A stretch of 46,667 nt of DNA. Source: Acidobacteriota bacterium (GTDB taxonomy: Bacteria; Acidobacteriota; Terriglobia; Bryobacterales; Bryobacteraceae). Within the stretch, counting starts at the first letter, position 1, and every line of letters begins with the position of its first letter. The translations under genes and the position numbers were made by a program. A model generated the notes under the pieces. It ran no database searches. It saw nothing but the letters and a program-made list of their open reading frames with translations, and was not told the origin of the DNA. Below are positions 1 to 6,808 of this stretch, piece by piece. Location: positions 1 through 46,667 of the forward strand of contig SYLY01000210.1 in the NCBI GenBank assembly GCA_005808475.1, written 5' to 3'.

Positions 1-1
1 A

Positions 2-301
2 CTCGACCTTTATCGCCAATCCGGCGTCGGCGAATACATCACCGTCCTGTTGCAGCCCCGGCAGATCCTGTGGCGTCAACTGGCGCGGGGCCGCTACCGG
101 GAGATCAAGCCGGGTGAAGACGGGCTGCTCCGTTCGCTGGTTTTTCCCGGGCTGTGGCTCGATCCGGAGGCACTGTGGAATGCGAAGCGCTCCGTGCGCA
201 CCGCTGTCGAGAAGGGCAGCCGCTCGCCCGAGCACGCAGCCTTCGTTCGCCGCCTCGCGGGAAGCGTAACCAATAGGCTCATGCGTTCCGCCGGACCGTG
301 A
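2..301 (+). CDS. Uma2-family endonuclease-like protein, 3' part
   Basis: The reading frame is open from the window edge, so the start lies upstream. The visible 99 residues match the C-terminal half of the Uma2 (DUF820) family. They include a GVGEYITV strand where the family usually has GV.EYW.V, then a GRY.EI stretch, and the signature SLVFPGLWLDPEALW followed by an EH.AFVRRL helix. Uma2 proteins adopt a PD-(D/E)XK-like fold and are very numerous in Acidobacteriota and Cyanobacteria; their cellular role is not settled. The catalytic Asp/Glu-x-Lys residues would lie further upstream, or near the Tyr-rich LDLYRQSG start, so activity cannot be judged here. The gene points into the scrap zone that follows and ends 70 bases before an antitoxin-like remnant. 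Confidence 0.7.
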   Translation, partial: LDLYRQSGVGEYITVLLQPRQILWRQLARGRYREIKPGEDGLLRSLVFPGLWLDPEALWNAKRSVRTAVEKGSRSPEHAAFVRRLAGSVTNRLMRSAGP

Positions 302-370
302 CGACAGTGATGCCCCCGTTCCGTCCCCAAGCTCCGGCGGCCTCGAGCGACCTCTTGCGCGGACTTTCGT

Positions 371-439
371 CGAGACGTCGCGCGCGCGGAACTCATCCGG
401 CAAGCGGTAAGAGAGGCGATCCGCGAAGCATATCTATAA
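371..439 (+). pseudogene. possible remnant of a ribbon-helix-helix antitoxin
   Basis: About 22 codons without a usable start read RDVARAELIRQAVREAIREAY before a stop that sits inside the 10-bp tandem repeat. The pattern (RAELIRQAV.EAI.EA) resembles the helical part of RHH antitoxins. It is similar to RADFIRRAVLKAIMEAE in the intact antitoxin encoded at 1019-1237 on the other strand. No N-terminal β-strand is seen in frame. This may be a decayed second antitoxin or a chance match. Confidence 0.25.
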
Positions 440-470
440 CTCACTATAACTCACTATAACTCACTCTAAC
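431..470. repeat. 10-bp tandem repeat, four copies
   Basis: The unit TCACTATAAC occurs twice perfectly (441-460), flanked by a 9/10 copy (461-470, TCACTCTAAC) and an 8/10 copy (431-440, TATCTATAAC). It is much richer in A+T than its surroundings. On the minus strand it directly follows the last enolase-like codons of the truncated gene next to it and supplies that gene's stop codon. This places the repeat exactly at a recombination or deletion junction. Confidence 0.8.
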
Positions 471-674
471 GGTCTCGATCTTGATCAGGCAATTGCCGGC
501 GAGGTTCTGGATCTGCATCTGCATCGCCCGGATCGCAGTGATTTTCGTCTTGCCGCGATGCGGCTGGGCGAGGGCTTCGTACCGGGCGAGCCAAGCGCCG
601 GCGGGCAGGGCCAGAGCCCGGCGGAACCACTCGCGTCTGGAGATGTCGCGCATGGCTTCTAGGTAGCGCGCCAT
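444..674 (-). pseudogene. truncated enolase-superfamily (mandelate racemase-like) protein, N-terminus only
   Basis: The 76 codons begin with a Tat-like leader (ISRREWFRRALALPAGAWLA), then KITAIRAMQMQIQNLAGNCLIKIET. In complete proteins this last stretch is the first β-strand segment of the mandelate racemase/muconate-lactonising N-terminal domain. The similarity stops abruptly after IET, and the last eight codons (VRVSYSEL) are simply the 10-bp tandem repeat read as protein. Family members are about 400 residues, so over 80% is missing, including the whole barrel with its metal ligands. Starts at 674 or 653 are both possible; the second places the leader at the N-terminus. It lies just downstream of the toxin gene on the same strand. 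A non-functional remnant is the best reading. Confidence 0.65.
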
Positions 675-689
675 TCCGGGCGGCGCCAG

Positions 690-1022
690 CTACTTTGCCT
701 CGATCAACTCCACCCAACCGAGCGCATGCCCTACCGCCCGTTTCAACTCGAGGCGCCGGGCCGCCGGAAGCGCGCCCGCCTTCCCGGTCAAGGCGCTTCG
801 GCTCACAGTCCGCAAGTTGTCGCAGTTCACGGCGCAGGGATTCGAGAGTCCCTCCCCTTTGCCCAACCCCACCTCCTGCGCGATGCCCCGTACCGTAGTA
901 GTAATCTCAGCAACCAGGAACTTGTTGAGGTACGAGTATGCACTGTCGCGACTCAGGAGCACGACCGGCCGTCGGCCGGCGGGTTGAGGAAGGTCAGCCC
1001 ACCAGATCTCGTACTGCTTCAT
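690..1022 (-). CDS. mazF: MazF/PemK-family mRNA interferase toxin
   Basis: The 110-residue protein is the toxin of a type II module. Family marks are the N-terminal YEIWWADLP strand, the loop and strand GRRPVVLLSRD (residues ~17-27), AEITTTVRG, and VNCDNLRTV near residue 70. In MazF proteins these surround the RNA-binding cleft that cleaves mRNA at short motifs. Length is normal for the family. The start ATG overlaps the antitoxin stop by four bases (ATGA, 1019-1022), so the two are translationally coupled with the antitoxin first, as is usual. There is no sign of damage. The module sits between two truncated genes on the same strand, which suggests arrival by transfer or retention through addiction. 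Confidence 0.85.
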   Translation of the reverse strand: MKQYEIWWADLPQPAGRRPVVLLSRDSAYSYLNKFLVAEITTTVRGIAQEVGLGKGEGLSNPCAVNCDNLRTVSRSALTGKAGALPAARRLELKRAVGHALGWVELIEAK

Positions 1023-1237
1023 AGCGCGAACTCCTCCGCGTTCGACCAGTCGTCCGCTTCCTCTTCGGAGTCGGGCATACGACGGTACGCTTCCCTGGTC
1101 CGAACTTCCTCCGCCTCCATGATTGCCTTGAGCACCGCTCGCCTGATGAAATCCGCCCGTTTGCGCTCAGCCGGCGGCGCGATCTTATTGAGCAGGTCGT
1201 AAACGCTGTCGTCGACCTGAATCAATATGGATTTCAT
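1019..1237 (-). CDS. ribbon-helix-helix antitoxin partner of the MazF toxin
   Basis: The protein has 72 residues if begun at the ATG at 1237 (MKSILIQVDD). In-frame ATG 1249 and GTG 1264 would add 4 or 9 residues. The first ~45 residues fit an RHH DNA-binding fold: a short β-strand (SILIQVD), then two helices (SVYDLLNKIAPPAERK and ADFIRRAVLKAIME). The acidic tail (MPDSEEEADDWSNAEEFAL) is the expected disordered toxin-wrapping segment. The gene is the first cistron of the toxin-antitoxin operon, and the pair probably represses its own promoter. AT-rich dyads lie directly at and upstream of the start codon, with no clear Shine-Dalgarno in front of ATG 1237. That makes leaderless translation, or use of an upstream start, plausible. 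Confidence 0.8.
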   Translation of the reverse strand: MKSILIQVDDSVYDLLNKIAPPAERKRADFIRRAVLKAIMEAEEVRTREAYRRMPDSEEEADDWSNAEEFAL

Positions 1238-1238
1238 A

Positions 1239-1279
1239 TATATAATCATATAGCATCGATGCACCTGGCGAGGCGCCAG
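1239..1279 (-). promoter_or_regulatory. stacked dyads at the toxin-antitoxin promoter
   Basis: Three inverted repeats lie end to end in front of the antitoxin. The first is an imperfect AT palindrome TATATAATCATATA (1239-1252, arms TATAT/ATATA). The second is a perfect 10-bp palindrome GCATCGATGC (1253-1262). The third is a hairpin CTGGCG-agg-CGCCAG (1265-1279), just after the stop of the truncated membrane-protein gene. The AT block also supplies the only good -10-like sequence. An RHH autorepressor operator is the natural inference; the third dyad could act as a short terminator for the gene upstream. Confidence 0.5.
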
Positions 1280-1280
1280 C

Positions 1281-2303
1281 CTATCGGGTTCGCTGCAGGG
1301 GAGTGTAGCCGCCTAGCGCGTAGAGCAGCGCCACGCCGCCCAGCGCCGTGACGGTCCGCAACCGCCATGATCGCCACCGCGTCGCGAGGCCGACTGCCGC
1401 CATCGACATCACGACAACGCCGCAGAAAGGGTCGACGACGCGTTGCGGTTCCGGCAGCACGAAACCTGCGATCGACGACGGCGGTAGCGACAGCTTCCGA
1501 TGAGCCTCGTAGGGAACCCTCCCGGCGGCGCTCACCGGCCTTTCGAGTCCGACCCACCGCACCGACTCCCACCCATATTCGATCGCCGGGAGAATCTGCG
1601 CCGCGCCCACGGCGAAGGCCATTGACGCGAAGATTGCGACGGAAGCCGCGGCGCGAACCCGCCGCCCGCGCCATGCCTCTCCTGCGATCAGCCCCACTCC
1701 AGCGAACATAGTGAGCAGCGGAATCTGATGGTGTCCGGCCAGCCAACCTATACCCGCCATCGCTCCGGCCGCGGCGGCTCGCGCCAGGCCATCGGGCCGT
1801 GCCGCCCGGAGCAAATGATGGATGACGAGCGGCGCCCAGACCGCGCCGTTCAACCACTGCGGCCACGCCGTGGTCCCCACTAATCCAGTGACGCTCCAGA
1901 CGCATCCACCCATCGCCGCGGCCGTACGCGACCGTCCCACTCCGCGCAACAGGACATACCCGCTGGCCGCGGTCATCCAGTGGATCGCGAGAAAGTAGGC
2001 CTTCGGCGCCGCATCCCGAAGATGCCCGCCATCCAACGGCGACGCAAACAACAACCAGTTGAGCGGATATGCGGCGCCGGGTTGCACCTGTCCGAAGAGG
2101 GGCTGCCCCATCCAGAGATAGGGATCCCACAGCGGCCATTCGCCGCGATGCCAGAGCCGCGCCTGGAGGTCGAACCATACGAGGACCTGGTTGACGACAT
2201 CGGGATCCCAGATCCAATGACCCTGCGTCAAGGGATCGTGGAGAAACGCCCCGATCGCGGCGGTGAGCAAAAGTAGAGGAGCAAGTGAGCGGAGCAACGT
2301 CAC
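1281..2303 (-). pseudogene. YfhO-like polytopic membrane protein, N-terminal half only
   Basis: The 340 codons start at GTG 2303. They encode a hydrophobic N-terminal segment followed by HWIWDPDVVNQVLVWFDLQARLWHRGEWPLWDPYLWMGQPLFGQVQPG in broken pieces. This first extracytoplasmic loop (W.P....G.P.F....) is shared by YfhO and GT-C-like membrane proteins. At least seven membrane segments follow. The frame ends at GGYTPLQRTR; in relatives the GGYTP segment lies mid-protein and several hundred residues follow (family length roughly 700-800). The stop is 44 bases from the antitoxin start on the same strand. The gene therefore looks cut at the toxin-antitoxin junction. YfhO-type proteins are linked to lipid-sugar transfer; this copy is probably inactive. 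The family assignment is moderate and the truncation is inferred from length. Confidence 0.6.
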
Positions 2304-2326
2304 TCACAAAGACCCGCTAGGGTCCG

Positions 2327-2346
2327 TTTCCGCTAGTTTCCGCTAC
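2327..2346. repeat. two-copy 10-bp direct repeat
   Basis: TTTCCGCTAG and TTTCCGCTAC are adjacent, preceded by a looser copy (CCCGCTAG at 2313-2320). They sit in the short gap between the membrane-protein remnant and the DUF1552 gene. The 10-bp period matches that of the repeat at 431-470, at the other end of the scrap zone, although the unit sequence differs. Confidence 0.6.
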
Positions 2347-2367
2347 ACCCCCTGCTCCGAATCGAGG

Positions 2368-3684
2368 TTACAGCTTCTCCAGCCGGGTCTCCGCGTCGCC
2401 GAAGCGATCCAGCTTGATCCCCATGCGGTCCATGATCGAGAGGTACAAGCTGCACATCTTGCGACTCTCTTCGCCCGCGCCCAAATAGTCGAGCACTCGG
2501 CCGGTTTGCAGCGATCCGCCCAAGCCGCCCGCCATCACCACCGGCAGGCGCGTGTTGTCGTGCTTGCGCCCCGACCACAGGTTCGACAGGAACAGCAGGC
2601 ACGAGTTGTCGAGCACCGTGCCCTCGCCCTCCGGCATTGCGTCGAGCTTGGAAGCCAAGTACGCAAGTTGGCTCACGTGGAAGCGCGAGATACGTTCGTA
2701 GCCGTCCGACAGGTTGTAGTGCGACGCGGAGTGGTGCCCTTCACGCACTTGCAGGAACGGATAGATCTGCGCCGAAAGATCGTTGGAGATGAGCAGCGTC
2801 GCCACGCGCGTGCGGTCGGTCTGGAAGCCCAGCGCCACAATGTCGCACATCAGGCGCGCATGTTCGCGCAGATCCTCGGGGAGCCCGTTGGCGGGCCGGT
2901 CCATCGCGATGGCCGGCTTGTTCGTGCCCTTGGCGCTTTCGTCGGCGCGGTGCTTGTCGATCCGCATCCGCTCCACGCGCTTTTCCACTTCGCGCACGCT
3001 GGTGAGGTACTCGTCGATCTTGGTCTTGTCGGCGGCGCTTACCTTGCGTCCGAACGTTTCGGCGCTGGCGCGGACGCGGTCGAGGATGCTCGAATTGCGC
3101 AACAGGCCGCGGTTTTCGAACAGGTTGTCGAACGCGAGCGACGGGTAGACTTCGCTCGGCACGGGCGATTCGGCGCTTTCCCACGAGATGTGGGAACTGT
3201 ACGCCATCGAGAAGTTGGTCTCATGATAGCCGGTGAGCGGCTGCTCGCACGCGAGCACCATGCTGGGCTGCGCGGTATCCTGGCCGATGCGGCTGGCGAT
3301 CATCTGATCGATGGTAGTGCCCGCGCGGAGGATGGGACCCCGCTGGATCGCCGCGCCGGAGAGCAGCGCGCCGGTCTGCGCCGGGTGAATTCCTTGCCCC
3401 GTCGCCGGCTTGATGTAGAGCCCGTGCAGGACATTGATCTTCTTCTTCAGAGGCTCGAGCGGCGAGAGCGTCTTGCTCAGCTTCATCGACTCGCCGGAGC
3501 CTTCCGCCGACCAGTGATCCTCATTCACGCCGCAGCCCATGAACAGCGCGGCGAACCGCTTCGGATACGCCGGCGCGGCGGCTGCTTGTAGCGATTCCAG
3601 CCATGGCAGACCCACCGTGACTCCGGCTCCGCGCAGAACGGCGCGGCGGGAGATTTTCGCGGCAAGAGGTTCGCGGGCGGGCAT
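2368..3684 (-). CDS. DUF1552 domain secreted protein
   Basis: The 438-residue protein belongs to the DUF1552 family, found mainly in Planctomycetes and Acidobacteriota and almost always beside a DUF1592-type cytochrome gene. The N-terminus (KISRRAVLRGAGVTVGLPWLESLQAAAAPA) is a Tat-like twin-arginine leader. The mature part begins RFAALFMGCGVNEDHW. It holds the family-typical GIHPAQTGALLSG, SSHISW and the C-terminal NSCLLFLSNLWSGRKHDNTRLPVVMAGG, a stretch reminiscent of the alkaline phosphatase/DUF1501 fold. No biochemical function is established. The start ATG 3684 shares its A with the stop of the upstream gene (TGATG), so the two are tightly coupled. It is the last gene of the probable operon running from the TonB receptor at 10204. 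Confidence 0.85.
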   Translation of the reverse strand: MPAREPLAAKISRRAVLRGAGVTVGLPWLESLQAAAAPAYPKRFAALFMGCGVNEDHWSAEGSGESMKLSKTLSPLEPLKKKINVLHGLYIKPATGQGIHPAQTGALLSGAAIQRGPILRAGTTIDQMIASRIGQDTAQPSMVLACEQPLTGYHETNFSMAYSSHISWESAESPVPSEVYPSLAFDNLFENRGLLRNSSILDRVRASAETFGRKVSAADKTKIDEYLTSVREVEKRVERMRIDKHRADESAKGTNKPAIAMDRPANGLPEDLREHARLMCDIVALGFQTDRTRVATLLISNDLSAQIYPFLQVREGHHSASHYNLSDGYERISRFHVSQLAYLASKLDAMPEGEGTVLDNSCLLFLSNLWSGRKHDNTRLPVVMAGGLGGSLQTGRVLDYLGAGEESRKMCSLYLSIMDRMGIKLDRFGDAETRLEKL

Positions 3685-6600
3685 CAGTGGTCCCCTTTCT
3701 GGCTGACGTAACGCGGGTTGCGTTGATTGGAAAATTGAGGCATGTTGGCGATCGATTCCACCAGCTTGGAGATGCGATAGCCGCTGGACACGAAGGCCGA
3801 GCGCATCTTCTCCAGCTCCGGTTCGTCCGATAGCAGAAGGCCTCGTCCTAAAGCATACACCAGGAGTTTGCGGCAGAGATTGTCGACATAATCCTTCTCC
3901 CGGTGCGCCTTGATGTAGGCGACCAGCCCCTCGAGTCCGGCGCCTTGCACGCCACCCGGGAAGTCCGCCGCTGTGTCCACCTTGCGGCCGGCCAGATCCA
4001 CGGTGCGGCGGTCGCCGACGGGTCCGAAATTCTCGAACGCCAGCCCGAACGAATCGAATCGCGCGTGGCAGCCGGCGCAGCTCGGATTGTCGCGATGCCT
4101 GGCGAGCATCTGGCGTAGCGGCAGGTCCATCTTCGACTCGTCGCCCGGCAGTTCCGGCACGGAGGGTGGAGGCGGCGGAATCACCTCGCCGAGCACCTTG
4201 CGAGCGACCCAATATCCGCGTTTCACCGGGCTGGTGCGCAGGCCCGGCGAGTTCGCCGTGAGGAACACCGCCATGGGAAGCAGTCCGCCGCGCCCGAACG
4301 GCCGCGCATCGCTCACCAGTTTCCATTCGCCGGGTTTGGGGCGGATGGTCTCCATCTCGTAGTGGCGGGCGAGCGCGGAGTTGACGAAGGTGTGCGTGCC
4401 GTAGATGAGGTCGAGCGCCGAACGGTCGTTGCGGATCGCGTCGTCGATCAGGCGGATGGGCTCTTCGAACATCGCCAGGCGCAACGCGTCGGTGAACATC
4501 GGGAAGCGCTGGCGGTCGACGCTATTGTGATCGGGGAAGCGGCGGTAGCCGAGCCAGTTGCCCGCGAACTCGGTGGCGAGCGCGATGGAGCGCTTGTCCT
4601 TCAACATGCGCTTCACCTGGGCTTGCAGTTCTTCCGGCTTGCGCAGATCGCCGGAAGCGGCTTTGGCGGTCAGTTCGGCGTCGGGGATGCTCGACCAGAG
4701 GAAGTAGCTGAGACGGCTGGCGAGCGCGTGATCGGGCAGCGGTTGCGTGCGGGGAGCGGGCGGAACGGCGGCGGCCTTGACCGGCGCCCTGCGCGATCGC
4801 GGTGCGACCGTGGGCGCAGGGGCCGGCGCGGCGCTGATCTCCACGGCATCCAGCCGGTAGCAGAACGTCGGCGACATCAGCACCAGCACCACGCAGTCTC
4901 GCATGGCGTCCTCGTGCGCCGATCCCTTCTCTCGCGTCGACTTGTAATAGGCGAGCAGATCGTCGCGCTCGGCGATCGTGAGCGGCCTTCGATACGCGCG
5001 GGCGGCGAAGCGCAGCAGCGCGTCCAGGTGTGTGGGCTGGGCATCGGCGCGCGCCTTCTCCACCATGCGGATGGTGTCGTTCACGCGCTGGAAGTGTTCT
5101 CGGATCGCGTCGAGCGCGACGGGCTCGCTCTCCTTGGCCTTCTCGAGATACTGTTCTCGAATTCCGAAAATGACTTTTTCCGCCGCGATGCCGGTGTCGC
5201 CGGGGCGGAAGCTGCCGGATTCGCGGCCGCGTCCGTCGATCTCGCCGCTCTGGTTGAAGTAGAACTGCGTGTAGGTGCGGATGGTGTGATCGGCGACGCA
5301 ATCGAACTCGAGCCACAGGCGTTCGAGCTCGGCACGGCCCGCGTCGTCGAGGATCAACTCGATCAGCGGCGTGTCGTCGCGGAAGTAGCCCATCACATTG
5401 TGGAATCCCGCCGAGAGCAGGCGGCCTTTGTCCTCGGAATCGTCCGGGTAGAAGCGGCCGCGCTCCTTGATATGGAAGGCGTCGGGGAAGACCTTGGCGA
5501 AGCGGGCATGAGCGGCCTCGAAGCGGGGGCGCTCGCCGGCGGGGACGATCAGATCCGGATGGCCGAAGCGGGCCTTCGTCCAAAGCACGCGGTTGCGGAG
5601 CGCCACGCCATCCTCGCCGGCGGAGCGGTCGAAGAAGCCCATCTTGCTCTGCGAGGGCAGCGCGGGAGGAGGCTCGCCTTCCATCCTCAGCGCGGCGGGG
5701 TCGAAGTCGCGGCGGTGCGACGCATAGGCGCGCAGCTTCCAGTTCATGAGCGGCTGCGAGGTTCCGCTGAGACCCTTCACGACAGGGCTGGCGAAGTGGC
5801 GCATCGAGAGCTTGCGGATCTCGAGCACGTAGTCGCGCATCTTGACGCAGCCTTCGCGCACCAGATCGGGCTGGTCGTGTTCGGGCGTGGGCAGCATGCG
5901 CCACATGGTGCGGATCTTGGCCACGGGTCCGGCTTCATCCTCTTTGTTCTCGAGGAACTCCCACACCATCGGCAGGTACTTGGCGCTGATCCTGGCTTCC
6001 TTGGCGATGGCCTCGAGCGTGAGATCCGGCTTCTTCAGCGCCTCGCGATGCTTGTAACGCCAGGCGGCCTCGAAGTACTCGGCGTAGCCGGTGGGCTGGC
6101 GTTCGTAGAACGCGACGATCCGCTGGATGGTGTACTTTTCGCGGTCGGTCTCGGCGAGCATGAGGTGCGGAGCGAAGGTAAAACCCTCCGGCTGGAGCAC
6201 GAGATGGTTGGCGATTTCGCGGGCCGCCTGCAGATACTTGGAGAGCAGCGCCGGACTCATCGCCAGCGATTCGCCCGAGTTGTCGAAGCCGTCCGGGTTG
6301 AGCGGATCGACCGGGAACTCGCGGGTGGGGCGCAGGTCGACTCCGGTGAGATCGCGAATGGAGTAGTCGTACTCGGCGTTGCTCAGCCGTCGCGCGAGCA
6401 CATGGCCGGGATCGCCGGCGTTCTTGCGCGCTTCGTGCTGGCGCATGGATTCCACCCACTCGATCGCCCGATGGCGCTCGGCCGCGGTGGGCTGCTTCAG
6501 CCCCTTCGGAGGCATCTCGTTGGAGCGCAGCTTCTCGGCGAGCAGCGACCATCGCGGATGGTCCCGGACAACTTCGCGAGTGGACGCATACTGGCGCAAG

Positions 6601-6767
6601 TCGAACTGCGCGGCCGGGTTCGCGCCGCCGTGGCAGGAGATGCAGTAGGACGCCAGGAACGGCTTCACCTGTTGAGAGAACTCGCGATCGATAGGATCGA
6701 CCGCGTTTTGCGCGGTGGCCGGCAGGGCGGCGATCGCGGACATGACGGCGAAGCGGCGAAGTGACAT
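3684..6767 (-). CDS. DUF1592-type multi-domain c-type cytochrome
   Basis: The 1027-residue exported protein has a signal peptide (residues ~1-20, ending PATAQ). A haem c motif CISCH lies at residues 42-46 within a cytochrome-like domain. A DUF1587 segment follows (~100-170, RLSNAEYDYSIRDLTGV), then a long central region, DUF1595 (~590-650), DUF1592 (~690-820, SRLSYFLWSSIPD), DUF1588 (~840-930, with a second CAGCH haem motif) and C-terminal DUF1585 (~945-1015). The domain order is the standard one for this family. A proline/alanine-rich linker (~655-690) separates DUF1595 from DUF1592. The family is thought to act in periplasmic oxidation of polymers, but substrates are unknown. It lies 41 bases downstream of the TonB receptor stop and overlaps the DUF1552 start, which supports one transcript and a joint uptake/oxidation role. 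Confidence 0.88.
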   Translation of the reverse strand: MSLRRFAVMSAIAALPATAQNAVDPIDREFSQQVKPFLASYCISCHGGANPAAQFDLRQYASTREVVRDHPRWSLLAEKLRSNEMPPKGLKQPTAAERHRAIEWVESMRQHEARKNAGDPGHVLARRLSNAEYDYSIRDLTGVDLRPTREFPVDPLNPDGFDNSGESLAMSPALLSKYLQAAREIANHLVLQPEGFTFAPHLMLAETDREKYTIQRIVAFYERQPTGYAEYFEAAWRYKHREALKKPDLTLEAIAKEARISAKYLPMVWEFLENKEDEAGPVAKIRTMWRMLPTPEHDQPDLVREGCVKMRDYVLEIRKLSMRHFASPVVKGLSGTSQPLMNWKLRAYASHRRDFDPAALRMEGEPPPALPSQSKMGFFDRSAGEDGVALRNRVLWTKARFGHPDLIVPAGERPRFEAAHARFAKVFPDAFHIKERGRFYPDDSEDKGRLLSAGFHNVMGYFRDDTPLIELILDDAGRAELERLWLEFDCVADHTIRTYTQFYFNQSGEIDGRGRESGSFRPGDTGIAAEKVIFGIREQYLEKAKESEPVALDAIREHFQRVNDTIRMVEKARADAQPTHLDALLRFAARAYRRPLTIAERDDLLAYYKSTREKGSAHEDAMRDCVVLVLMSPTFCYRLDAVEISAAPAPAPTVAPRSRRAPVKAAAVPPAPRTQPLPDHALASRLSYFLWSSIPDAELTAKAASGDLRKPEELQAQVKRMLKDKRSIALATEFAGNWLGYRRFPDHNSVDRQRFPMFTDALRLAMFEEPIRLIDDAIRNDRSALDLIYGTHTFVNSALARHYEMETIRPKPGEWKLVSDARPFGRGGLLPMAVFLTANSPGLRTSPVKRGYWVARKVLGEVIPPPPPSVPELPGDESKMDLPLRQMLARHRDNPSCAGCHARFDSFGLAFENFGPVGDRRTVDLAGRKVDTAADFPGGVQGAGLEGLVAYIKAHREKDYVDNLCRKLLVYALGRGLLLSDEPELEKMRSAFVSSGYRISKLVESIANMPQFSNQRNPRYVSQKGDH

Positions 6768-6808
6768 CGGGACTCGCCGTATTTTACCTTGCGGGGGGTA
6801 TCGCGACG

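Noticed and set aside
431..470. Possible CRISPR or phage attachment array
   Set aside because: Units are contiguous 10-mers without spacers, and no cas or integrase gene is nearby.
4362..6764. 800-codon frame antisense to the DUF1592 cytochrome
   Set aside because: Composition is typical of a GC-driven shadow frame, and the opposite strand carries recognisable haem motifs and DUF domains over the same stretch.
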